Made by a program: the position numbers and the translations under genes. Shown here in pieces: positions 33,640 through 43,850 of a DNA stretch of 64,000 nucleotides. Each line of letters begins with the position of its first letter. The stretch's first letter is position 1. The stretch comes from Dermatemys mawii. Lineage: Eukaryota; Chordata; Testudines; Dermatemydidae. The notes beneath the pieces were generated by a model. The model worked only from the letters and a program-made list of their open reading frames with translations, did not search any database and had not been told where the DNA came from. Location of the stretch: the NCBI GenBank assembly GCA_007922305.1, contig ML677333.1, positions 17,367,272-17,431,271 of the forward strand, written 5' to 3'.

Positions 33640-35420
33640 ATTACTCCCCAATACAGTAATGGTAATTATTATTCTTTGAGATCTGTTGTTCACATATATA
33701 TGCCAGCGTAGGTGTATGTGCTCCCAATGCACTCAGATTGGAGACTTTTGCCAGCAGTACAGATGGTGGCACGTGTCCTTGCCATCCACATGTCTGGAGT
33801 TGAAGGTAAAGACAGGTTGCAGCCACCGCCTCCCTCTCCATTTCTTTGCAACATCATCCATCAAAGAGCTGAAGGAGCAGGGAAAGTGGGAAGGTCATGA
33901 AACATATCTGACTGCATCATACAGCTCAAAGAACAACAATTACTGTACAGGTGAGTAATTGATTTTTCTCCTTCCAGTGATTGTATAGGTGACCACTTAG
34001 CAACTTCCTCACAGGACTATTTGAAGTGTGACTGAACACTTGTTTGCTGAAGTTTGCATCAACATAAGCACAGGAAGCTTGAGTAATAGCACAGTGTCTG
34101 GAAAAGGTATGTTCAAATGACCATGTTGATGCTTCATAGCTGTTCACTATAGGTATGTTGCTGAAAGACTTATGATGTGAACTGAGCCCTAGTGAAATGG
34201 ACTGTTATCAAAAGGAGTTGAAACCTTAACTAGATCGAAACTGTTTAATACAGTCTGATATCTAATGGGATATACCTTGAACTATAACAGGCTGTTCCTT
34301 AAGCCTTTCAGCATAGGTCACAAAATGTCTAGAACAGGCTATGAAAATAACTTTGTATGGTCTTCTAGGTAATAGGACAATGCCCTACGGTCATCTAATA
34401 TATGCCTTTCTTCTGCCTTGCTGGAGTGAGCCTTCAGGAAACACATTCATCCTCCAGCATTCTGATTAAAACCGGAATGCAGAGACAACTTTGGGCATAA
34501 TTATTCCATGTGGCCTGAGAGAGACCTTGCCCTTGTAGAATACAATGTAGAGAGAGTCAGCCAGAGGTGCCTGCATCTCTGACACTTCTAACAGAAGTAA
34601 TCACCACCAAAACACCCTCTTTTCATTAATAGATAGCTTAAAATGATGTTGCCATATGTTCAAAAGGAAGCCCAATTAAGACAAGACCAAGTTCAGGTTC
34701 CACAGTGGAACCAGACATGAAAGAACGAGGGTAGTAAATACATAAGCCCTTTAAGCAATCCCACTACTAAGGGGAGTGAAAAGACTGAAAATCCATCCAC
34801 ACATAGGCATAGCACTGAAATGGCTGCCAAATGGACTTACTCACTGACTGAGAGGCCAGTATAGCTTAGGTATAAAAAGACAATCCAGTATATGTCTGAT
34901 CTCTGTGTGAAAAGGCAGTGGTGAAACTCAGCCCAGATCAAAAACCTTCTCCATTTTGTTGCGTAAGTGGCTCTGGTGGAAACCTTTCTACTATTAACCA
35001 ATATGGCCAGGACATCCTCAGGGTTTACCTTCTCAGTCTAGCTCAGCCAGTTATTATCCAAGCTGGATGGAGACTCTGCAGTCTGGGGAGACACTTGCCC
35101 TGGATCTGAGACAAGTGATCCTTGACCAGAGGCAGATATTGGTGATTGTTTTGAGAGCTGTCGTAGGTACATATAACAATATTTTCTTGGCTAGGCTGAG
35201 GATAGCCAAGGCAATGAGGATTAAAGTTGTTTTGTCCCTTTTCAGCTTCCTGATTACTCTCAGGATTAAAGTAACTGGAGAAAATGTGTACGTTAGATGA
35301 CTCAACCAAGAAAAATTGAAAAGCATCTGTTATCAAGCCTGGACCGTGAGCTACCCTGGAGCAAAATTTCCTATAGTTTTTGTTCATGTTAATCACAAAG
35401 ATTGATTGCAAGAGATCTCC
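33640..35420 (-). pseudogene. DIRS-type retroelement remnant: tyrosine recombinase and 3' end
   Basis: Minus-strand translation near 35025-34920 gives EDVLAILVNSRKVST followed by RATYATKWRRFLIW, the core-binding start of DIRS tyrosine recombinases. VHLAAIS-type and SARRVSE-like (degenerate) segments follow leftward. At 34140-33926 EASTWSFEHTFSRHCAITQ corresponds to the C-terminal block that holds the catalytic His/Arg/Tyr residues. The active-site Tyr position is changed or unclear. Many stops and shifts interrupt the frame. 33640-33960 resembles the terminal region of such elements (CTTTGAGATCTGTTGTTCAC against CAAAGAACAACAATTACTGT, an imperfect inverted pair). DIRS elements insert by recombinase, not integrase, and leave no target duplication. 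Confidence 0.7.
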
Positions 35421-36869
35421 ATTTGTGAAAAATCCATTGCAGGATTTCCTTCTTCAGGAATCAGAAAATATCATTAATAAAAGCCTATCCCTTCCTTTAG
35501 TCCTCCCAACTACAAAAGACTATAGTTCCTGAAGTAAAACAGCCTCATGTGATAGATCACTGAATATGGACAGGGAAGGTGAATTGGGAAAAGGGAGGTT
35601 TGCCCATTGCTGTGGTATTGAGGAGGAGGACTATAAGTGTTTTACTAAAGATTAGAGCAAAGTTTAATTAGAATATCAGAGTACTATAAATGTGTTGCTT
35701 ATGAAAGAGGATTTTCTACTGGCATGGTCCTTAGCACAAGTTTTGTCATACAAAATAAATCAAAGACCTTACATAGTGGTGTTGAACTAGCTAGTCCATT
35801 CTTGCTCCTATTTAAATAAGCTTATTTAAACTAATATTTTTGCAGACAGTTTTGTTCATCTTAAATAGGCATCAATATGCAGAATTCCCAATGGAAAAAT
35901 CCCTTTTTCATTATCAATATGCATGACAAGAGATTATTTTCTCACATGCTCACTCTTGATGATATCTGTATTTTTTTTAAATGAGGGGTGTGCAGCCATC
36001 TTCTACAAAAGCTTCTACTTAAAGCCTATTCAGAAGCCTTCAGACATCTACATAAACTTTCTGACATTTGACCTAACCCTCCTGGGTCATGACACTTTGC
36101 CTGAATTGGACAAAATTACCATTGACAACAGCTTGAAGCTATATTTTCCCTTAGATCTAGTTATAGAGAAAAGAATAATGGGGACAGCAGATTAGGGGGT
36201 TGGACAGCAATCCAATTTGTAGGTTATTAGTCTTGAAGGTATATTTTTCCCCTTGGCAGACAAGCCTCATTTAGAAGTTTGTCTCATAGAAACTGTGGTC
36301 ACAGGGCAAGACAGGTAATATGAAATCTTCATAGACAGTTCTCAATCACTGAAGTCCAGTCAAAAGTTACTTCCATAGAATATCAGCAAATACATTTAAA
36401 AATGATGGTGTTTCTTTCAAGAAGCTCATTTTCTAATCTGATTCTCAGAGAAGATTATAAATACGTTTGAAGTTTTTCCTTGATAGTCTCCATTCACAGG
36501 GCAGTTTAGTCTTGTCTTCTGAGAACCTACCATTGAGTATCCATATTGATACTAAGATATAATTCTTATATTACTCATTAATTAAGAACTGTAGTAAACA
36601 GTTCAAACAATTGCAGAATTCAGTGCAATATTCAATTAACTCTTATGCCCAGAATTTAATCCTTAGGGTGAAGTTCACCTTTATGCAGAACACACACACG
36701 AAACAGCTAAACCATTTGACTACCACCTAAGCCACCAAAATTGGATTTAACACAGACCTTGTTACTCAGGGCAAGTTTTACCCTTAGAGCACAAAAATCT
36801 ATTTCATCTTAGATACTTTGCATTGCTCCCATTACTGCAGTAACTGAGCAGCTCTCACAACAGCCCCCC
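35421..36869. other. AT-rich sequence, nothing recognised
   Basis: It could include further decayed DIRS sequence, but no reverse-transcriptase or methylase motif could be read. The 90-codon plus frame at 35923-36195 has no family features. Confidence 0.4.
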
Positions 36870-37035
36870 ACCCCTCCACAGTGAAATAGGGAAATGCTAT
36901 TATCCCCTTTTGTAAAATGTGGACTTGAGAGACTAAGTGATTTGCCCAAGGTCGCACAGGCAGACTAGGGACTTGAACCTAGCTCTCTCAAGTCCTCAGT
37001 GAGTGCCCTAGCTACTAGACCATTATTCCCTACAT
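36870..37035 (-). repeat. MIR-like SINE
   Basis: The plus strand has TGCTATTATCCCCTTTTGTA, then GTGATTTGCCCAAGGTCGCA and GACTTGAACCTAGCTCT, the reverse complement of the MIR core plus tRNA-like B-box region. It is one of the better-preserved MIR-type copies here. Confidence 0.75.
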
Positions 37036-37492
37036 AAATATTTGTCTTTAGTGCTCTGTTTGGATGTCGCTGAAACAACTCCAGAAGCTGTCCTAATAAC
37101 CCTAGCCCTCTTCATCAGTCCTGCCAACTCCTTCCCCTCAATTAATGGGACCCATCCTATTTCCATAGTCAGTCTTTAGTCTCCTTGCCACAGAGTGGTG
37201 CTGATACACCCATCAAGTAGAGTCTGGTCCGCTCTCTCTGCTTGCTCTTAACCAGCTATTGCTACTCTTTGATTCTGCTGATGCCACATCAATGATTGTA
37301 ATGGGAACCAGCAACAAAGCAGGATAGGACTAGGGAGGTAGCATGGACTGTGACTGGTTCATCCCAAGAGTTTCAACATACCCTATCATCCAGCAACCAG
37401 CTGTCCTGCCTTCCACTTAGAACTGTGCCTCCTGGTAAAATGGCTGAAAGAATACAAAATGGTGAGTTCAATATGTGAGATCTTGTTTTAAG

Positions 37493-37518
37493 AGTTTTTT
37501 TTAAAAAAAAAAAAAAAA
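37493..37518. repeat. T-run followed by A-run
   Basis: Eight T then sixteen A make a small self-complementary homopolymer pair. Confidence 0.85.
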
Positions 37519-39965
37519 CACAACAGGCCACTTGGCATAACTTCCATGGAATTAAGCCAGCTTGCACTATCTGGGAATTTGGTCCACTGAGTTAATCTGT
37601 AACAAAAGGACTAGAGAGTTCTGCTTGTTACATGTTCCCTACTTGAATGCTGATTAACTAATCTCTAGATCTGGTCGTGCTAAATTTGGTAAAAGTTTGA
37701 TAGTTTGAGACCCCAGAATGAGCTCTCTCGAATGAATGACACTCCTCTGACGCAATTCTCATTATTGCCTTGTATACTGTGAATTTTGAACAATTATTCC
37801 AATATTTTTAATAGTCTAAATATATGAGGCACCTCACATAAATCAATTTACCAATTAAAGAAATCATATTATGAACATCTGAGTTACTGAGAAAATAATT
37901 CCTCTTTTTTGGACAAACTAGCAAAACTGGACATTTTAAAAATACTGTTTAAACCTGCAATTTCATCTGTGAAAAGTGAATTTTCCTGTTAAAAATTAAT
38001 ATTTTTAAATGAGGCAGTCACTAGGAAAGATGAATTTTTAAAAGGAGAAATTTTAAATTAGAAATGAGCATTTCACAATAAGACCAAAAAACAGCAGCTA
38101 TAGAAAAAGGATATCTAGGCATTGTATCTGTGCTGTTGTATAAGAAGATTACACTTCCAAGGGTTTATTCAAATTTTTTCAAAATCTTTCTGAGGCGGAA
38201 GAGGGAATATATGCAACTTCAAAGAACTACTATGAGAGAGTTTTTGGTCATCCCTATCACTATCAAGTAGTAGCTGCTGATAGTAGAGAGAAGTTTCAAA
38301 GTATTTTAGAGAAATTGGACTGAACTCATGGCCTGCTGAAGTCAATAGCAAAACTCCTGTTATTTGGGGTCAGTAGTTTTGTGTAATAAGAACCCACCAG
38401 CCCCCCTACCCTAGCCTGCTGCATTATCTTCTCCATCATGAACAATGTAGAAATAGAGGGGAGTCCTGTTTTTTATACATTAGGGGAGTGGGAAGTTTTC
38501 ATACACACCTACCCCTCCAAAGCAGTCCTGCTGCATTATAGGCCTGCCACAGCTTCCTTATTGCTGGATAAAATTTGCCTTAAATAAAAAACATCAACAG
38601 CCTCTTTTCTCGGTTGGTTACATGCATGAACAAACACCTAATTGGTGCACAAAGGTCAGCTATTTGTTCATGTAAGACAGTAGTGCCCAATGGTTGTGCA
38701 GCATCTGTACTCCCCTAATTCTGAAAGTCTGGCCCTAGTTGCAGTGTTTGTGACCATAAGCTCACTCAGCAGAGTCAACTGACATTCCAGTTAGCAGCAG
38801 CTGATGATGCAGCACAAAATGAATAAAAATAAGCTAATTGTTTCAACTATAAATCAAGTTTAGGAATTGCCATGTAATTGCTAAGATTGTTCATTTTACC
38901 AGTAAATAAGTTAAAATGACCTCATTTACTAGTGACAAAAGCTGTTTTCAGCCAAAAATCTGTTAGACAAGTCACATAATTACCAGTTTATAACAAAGCT
39001 AGCATAAGAATGCTTTTATTACTATCATCACTGGGAGGAAGTGATATAACCCAAGTATGTTTTAAATACACAGAAACAAATCAAACTGCATCCTGCCACT
39101 GCTTTCAGTCCTGCACATTTAGATTCACAAGGTACAGTGTTTTAATAAGAAATGTACAGAATAAAATTCTATCTTAAAGTGCAAAGTTAAAATTTAATAG
39201 ATGAACCTAAACAAAAAACAAAATCATTTTTAATCAGGAAACATTTTAGCTTGATAATATTTGCTTATCCTAATTCCAGTAATTATAATATACATACAGA
39301 ATTGTTAACACTGAACACCAATTGTATTTTATACAAATGTTATCATTTTGATAAGGCAAGGAAAGATAGTATTTTGCTTTATCTCTAGTTTTATATTGCT
39401 TGATTCATATGTTATATAAAACAATTATCACAAACAGTCCTGAATAAATTTGCTTAATGAGCAAATTTGTCGGTCGAAGAAAGATAAAGAAATCTCACTG
39501 ATAGCATGGAAATAGAGTGCATTTTAAGGCAATGAAGGACAAAAAGGGCATTAAGAAAATAAAGTGATTCATAATTTTGTAATATTCATTCTTCCTGTTG
39601 GACTCCCCTTAATTCTGCTTTTAAGTATATCTAAAAATAAAACATGTAGCATGTTCTGTCTGTTCTCTCTTTCTAGATTTTTTTAATACCATAATTTGCA
39701 CCATAGCATTTTAGCTCCTTACAAATTTTTGAAAGAATACACAGAATCTCAGTGTGTCTCTCTCCAAAATGGAGGGAATTTGTTTTGTTTTATTTGAGTA
39801 CCACAAAGATGGAAGAAGTCCCTTCTATATTTCATTCTGTAGATATTGATGATTGTAGCTACCCTGATGCAGTCTGGGACCAGAGCTGGGGGGGGTAGGG
39901 AGGAGGATTTTGAATGAGTAGATTATTTGCTGAAAAATGCAGTTTCAGGTTAAATGAAGATATTC
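37519..39965. other. AT-rich sequence, no gene recognised
   Basis: Very AT-rich, with a 9-bp hairpin (AAATTTGCT/AGCAAATTT) near 39447-39470. No repeat ends or coding frame seen. Confidence 0.5.
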
Positions 39966-40095
39966 GGACACACAAGGTGGTTGAGGGAATCTTTTTTTAT
40001 TGGACCACCTTCTGTTGTTGGAAGGGACAACAGGGCTGCACATAGCTCCTCCAGTCTGGAGCAGATATCTAGAGTGAGCTAAACAAGTTGGGACA
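39966..40095 (+). repeat. Turtle-type interspersed repeat (SINE/LINE tail)
   Basis: GACACACAAGGTGG, TTTTTATTGGACCACCTTCT and GCTCCTCCAGTCTGG match a very common turtle repeat. A second copy closes the window at 63820-64000. Confidence 0.6.
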
Positions 40096-40424
40096 GAATA
40101 TTAAGCACAATAAATTCAAAACAAATTCACTGAATAGTTTTTGATTGGGGGTTGGGGGAGTGAGCTCTAGATTCACAAGGTGACTTGAGAGCAATTCATG
40201 TAACTGAGGAAGTACCTATGTCCTCCTCTTCATGGTCTCACCATTATGGCATACAGTACAAGTTTGAGTTCTCCCTCTGCCTGATTCAGAGTAGTGCCTG
40301 GAACTAAGCTCTCCCAAGTGCCCTAAGCACCAGGCTATAGGGCATTCAGGACTGAGCTGCTTTCAATCTCTCTGTTGAAGCTATTCTACTTTATATAACT
40401 ATGAGAAGACTCATGAGCGGGCAG

Positions 40425-40520
40425 AGTGAGAGAATGCTTCTATAGCCTTGTGGTTGAGTTACTCGCATCAAAGGTGAGAGGGGGTAGACACCTGGCTTCA
40501 GTGCTTCTATATCATGATGC
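40425..40520. repeat. tRNA-like SINE fragment
   Basis: TATAGCCTTGTGGTTGAGTT followed by ACTCGCATCAAAGGTGAGAG resembles the tRNA-derived head of a MIR-type SINE, interrupted by the palindromes that follow. A matching tail occurs at 40805-40880. Confidence 0.5.
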
Positions 40521-40535
40521 CAACTTTTCCCTACC

Positions 40536-40616
40536 TAGCGCTAAAAGTTTCCCAAATCTGGTAAAAAATTCCCAGACTGGGAATTTTTCACCAGAACTGG
40601 GAAAATTTTAGCACTA
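40536..40616. repeat. Palindrome 1: 40-bp arms, one-base loop
   Basis: Left arm 40536-40575 and right arm 40577-40616 match at 35 of 40 positions. It begins TAGCGCTAAAAGTTTCCC. The arms share TTCCC and GGGAA motifs with the next palindrome. Confidence 0.9.
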
Positions 40617-40619
40617 ACC

Positions 40620-40773
40620 AGTGCTTCTATATCCTGGGAAATTTCCCAACATCTGGGAATTTTTGAGTAAAATGTTTCACCTTGGGAAACTGCAGGGCAA
40701 ATTGGGAAACTGCAGGGCCCATGCTGTTAAAAATTCCCAGATGTTGGGAAATTTCCCAGGCTATAGAAGCACT
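40620..40773. mobile_element. Palindrome 2: 45-bp terminal inverted repeats (MITE)
   Basis: Left arm 40620-40664 and right arm 40729-40773 pair at 44 of 45 positions. The ends are AGTGCTTCTATA and TATAGAAGCACT. The 64-base middle holds two direct copies of TTGGGAAACTGCAGGGC. ACC flanks both sides and could be a 3-bp target duplication. The near-perfect arms suggest a young insertion. Confidence 0.9.
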
Positions 40774-40982
40774 ACCTGACTCCTAGTCCTTTCTTCTGTG
40801 AATATTTAATCAGGAAGAAGGGGGACTTAAACTTGGCTCTGCCACATCCCCGCTGAGTGCTCTAACCACTAGGGTATGGAGTGGGCCACCTCCTCGTTGG
40901 CTTTGTGAATGGTATTTCCAAATTTCCTTTGCATTTCAATGAAAACTAAACCTTTCAGTTCAGGTTAAACAAAATCTTTTAT

Positions 40983-41042
40983 TCAACCCAAAACAAATGT
41001 GGTGGGTTTTTTTTCTGCAAACAAACATTTGTTTTGGGTTGA
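40983..41042. repeat. Perfect 18-bp inverted repeat
   Basis: TCAACCCAAAACAAATGT (40983-41000) pairs exactly with 41025-41042 across a 24-base loop that includes a T-run. Confidence 0.9.
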
Positions 41043-41479
41043 TCCAAAACAATTATTAATTTATTATTGTCAGGTGGAGCTGTGTGAGTGAGCGCTGTAG
41101 TCATTGGCCAAACACTGAAAACACATCTCCATCACCATAGCTCTGTCTCCAGCACTCTCTGATCTCACCCTTGTGGTTTGCAATGTCTTGCTCTAGTGGA
41201 CTCTAGCTGTTGAAGGTGATCATAGTGATAGGTGGTAAAGTGGTAGTCCCTAAAGTAGCTTGGGTGTTTCCAGAGGCATTTGAAGATCACAGATAAAGCC
41301 TTGAGCTTGTCTGTATACCATGTAGAAACAGTGCAAGGAGTGAAGTAGTGGGGGACAAGTGTCTGTGTCTTGTTTTGCTAAGCAGTGGAATGCAGACTGT
41401 CCAGCTGTGTACACAGAGGTGGTAAATAGCTGAAATAGGAGAGGGAAGGACGGTCCAAGAGTCAGTGTGCTGGTCTATT

Positions 41480-41720
41480 CTCTGCCCTGTCCCAGACTTC
41501 ATGACTGTGGACAAGTTACTTAGGCTCAGATCCCCAAAGGTCGTAACTTCCATAAGTTAGACCCAGATCCTCAAAACGTATTTGGGCTTTTAAGTCTCTC
41601 TGTGTGCCTCAATGCCCCATCTATAAAATAAGGATAATAATATTTTCTCACCACACAGAGGTGATGTGAGCTAAATGCATTAAAATTTCTGGCTAAAACA
41701 GATAATCTGACTGGTAAATG
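41480..41720 (+). repeat. MIR-like SINE with an internal insertion
   Basis: GTGGACAAGTTACTTAGG and GTGTGCCTCAATGCCCCATC followed by TATAAAATAAGGATAATAAT follow the MIR core order. About 60 bases with GATCCCCAAAGG and GATCCTCAAAACG separate the parts. Confidence 0.65.
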
Positions 41721-42168
41721 CTGGCTAGCAGCTAAATTATTTTTGGTGGGGAACATAAAAGGGAGTAGTTTTACTAGCATTCAAGTAAATGAACAACAGT
41801 GCAGACTTAGTGTTGGAGTAAGAGGCATTGCTCAGTCTTTGCACCTGGACCCTGCATAACAAGTAGAGATGGTTTTTTATTGGATTTAGAGTAGATAGGA
41901 TAAGGTAGCGGTTAAGATAAGGAGGGGCTGGGAAGAAAGCAACTGCCCCTCTTTCTCTGCTAAAGGCACAGCAAGAGTTCCCTTTACTCTTCCTGTCTTA
42001 GATAAGTGCACCCAGAGCTCCTCTCCTGATTCAATCTCTTCTAACTACTGGGGACAGCTGCACACAGCTGATGTGCCTTATCCTCTGGTGTCACAATTTG
42101 AGAGTCAGTGTGCAGAGCATTCTGTTGATTCAAGGTGAGTGTCATTATGCTAATATTCAAATAGCCTT

Positions 42169-42950
42169 TGTCATCAGCGTGAAGTAGCCTAGAATTAGTG
42201 TTTACCTGTAAGGGGTTAAGCTAAAGGTAACCTGAGAGGTGGACAACTGACCAATGAGAAATTCCTCAGGAGACAAAGGATTTTAAGTTTCAGTTTCTCT
42301 CTGGGTCTCTCTCTGTTCACCTCGGCTATGGGATGAACACAGCTATGTCTTTCACTGTAACTATAGATTCTATCAAGTACTGTAGTCAGTAAGTTTACCT
42401 TCTTTTTATCACTTGGAGGGTTCTCAGTGGTGAGTGTTGGCTGGGTGCTTCTTGATATTGTAAGCTTCAGCAGAGATATCAACAGTGGGAGAAAGTTGCC
42501 TTGGGGGAGAGGTTTGGTTTCTGAATCCTTTTGTTGATTATGGTAGATGCTGTTCTATTGATGGTTATAAGAGATTTATTCCTTTCTTCTTTTCTTTTAT
42601 TAAAATCTTTCTTTTAAGAATCTGGCTGCTTGTTTTCCATTGTGTAAGATCCTGGTTTTGGATCGGGCACGTCTCACAGGAGCAGGCGAGGTTTGTTTGT
42701 TTTTTTCTCTCAAGCTTCCCAGGGAAGGAAGAAGTTTAGGGGGTTAGTGGAAAGGGAAAGAAGGGTCCCAAACTACCCTAAATTGAGTTTGGTGGTGGCA
42801 GCAGTTAGTTCCAGGCACAGAAGAAGTTGTGTTCTGGGGAAAAACATTTTAACCCAAGCTGGTAAAATAAGCTTGTGGGGGTTATTTCTTTTTTCATGTG
42901 GGTCCCCACATCTGTATCCTAGAGTTCAGAGTGGGGAGGCAATCCTGACA
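42169..42950 (+). repeat. Solo Gypsy LTR with perfect 5-bp target duplication
   Basis: It begins TGTCATCAGCGTGAAG and ends GGCAATCCTGACA. GCCTT occurs at 42164-42168 and 42951-42955. It is the same family as 17393-16610 in opposite orientation, full length (782 against 784 bp), and differs at few sites. No internal Gypsy sequence remains. Confidence 0.95.
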
Positions 42951-43645
42951 GCCTTGTACACCACTAATGAGTAAAGATGCTGGGCCAAACTCTGCTGTTA
43001 TTCATGCCATATAGGGACACTTTTTCACACCACTGTAAATGTGGAATAATTCCACTGGAGGCCCAAGTGGCTGATGACTTCAGTGGAGTGATTCTGGATT
43101 TCACATGGTACAAGTGCAGAATTCATCTTCTGATCCAGCTATAAAAGAGCTTGCAGCTCTTGCAGGTATCTTAAAAGAGAACTGGCCTCTGTGGGTGCAG
43201 ATCTCGTCAAGCAGACTCGATCCTCCAGGGAGGGAGTCATGCCATGCTGGTGTGAGAGGGAGAAGCAAAGATGGTTTTGTAAGGAGATCTGATAAGAAAA
43301 GCAGTTCTTAAGTTTCACTTTTATCACTGAAACAGACATTTCCAAGACCTTGCGAAATAGTTCCATGGATTTAACATTTAAGGATGAGTTTTTCAAAGTC
43401 ATATGGGGGAATGTGGATGTCCAATTCCAAGTAAAATTAGTGGAAACAACGTGTCAAAATCCCTTAGCTGTTTTTCAAAAACTATGCCTAAAATCTTTAA
43501 ATCTCTGTATGTTTTCAGTGTTGTACACAATAAAAGACTTGATTTTCAGAACTGCCTGTACTTATTCCAGTTAATTTTTGAACATACAAGTAAATTGTGG
43601 GAACAGCTTATAGCATGTAAACTTTCACTTTCTGAATGTGCTGCA

Positions 43646-43850
43646 AATCATAAAATATCAGGGTTGGAAGGATCTCAGAAGGTCATCTAGTCCAACCCCC
43701 TGCTCAAAGCAGGACCAATTCCCAACTAAGTCATCCCAGCCAGGGCTCTGTCAAGGCTGACCTTGAAAACCTCTAAGAAAGAGGATTCTACCACCTCCCC
43801 AGGTAATCCAGTCCAGTGCTTCACCACCCTTGTAATGAAAAAATCAGGTA
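43646..43850 (-). mobile_element. CR1 LINE 3'-end fragment
   Basis: The plus strand reads TATCAGGGTTGGAAGGATCT, then CATCTAGTCCAACCCCCTGC and CCACCTCCCCAGGTAAT, the hallmark reverse complement of a CR1 3' untranslated region. Confidence 0.9.
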
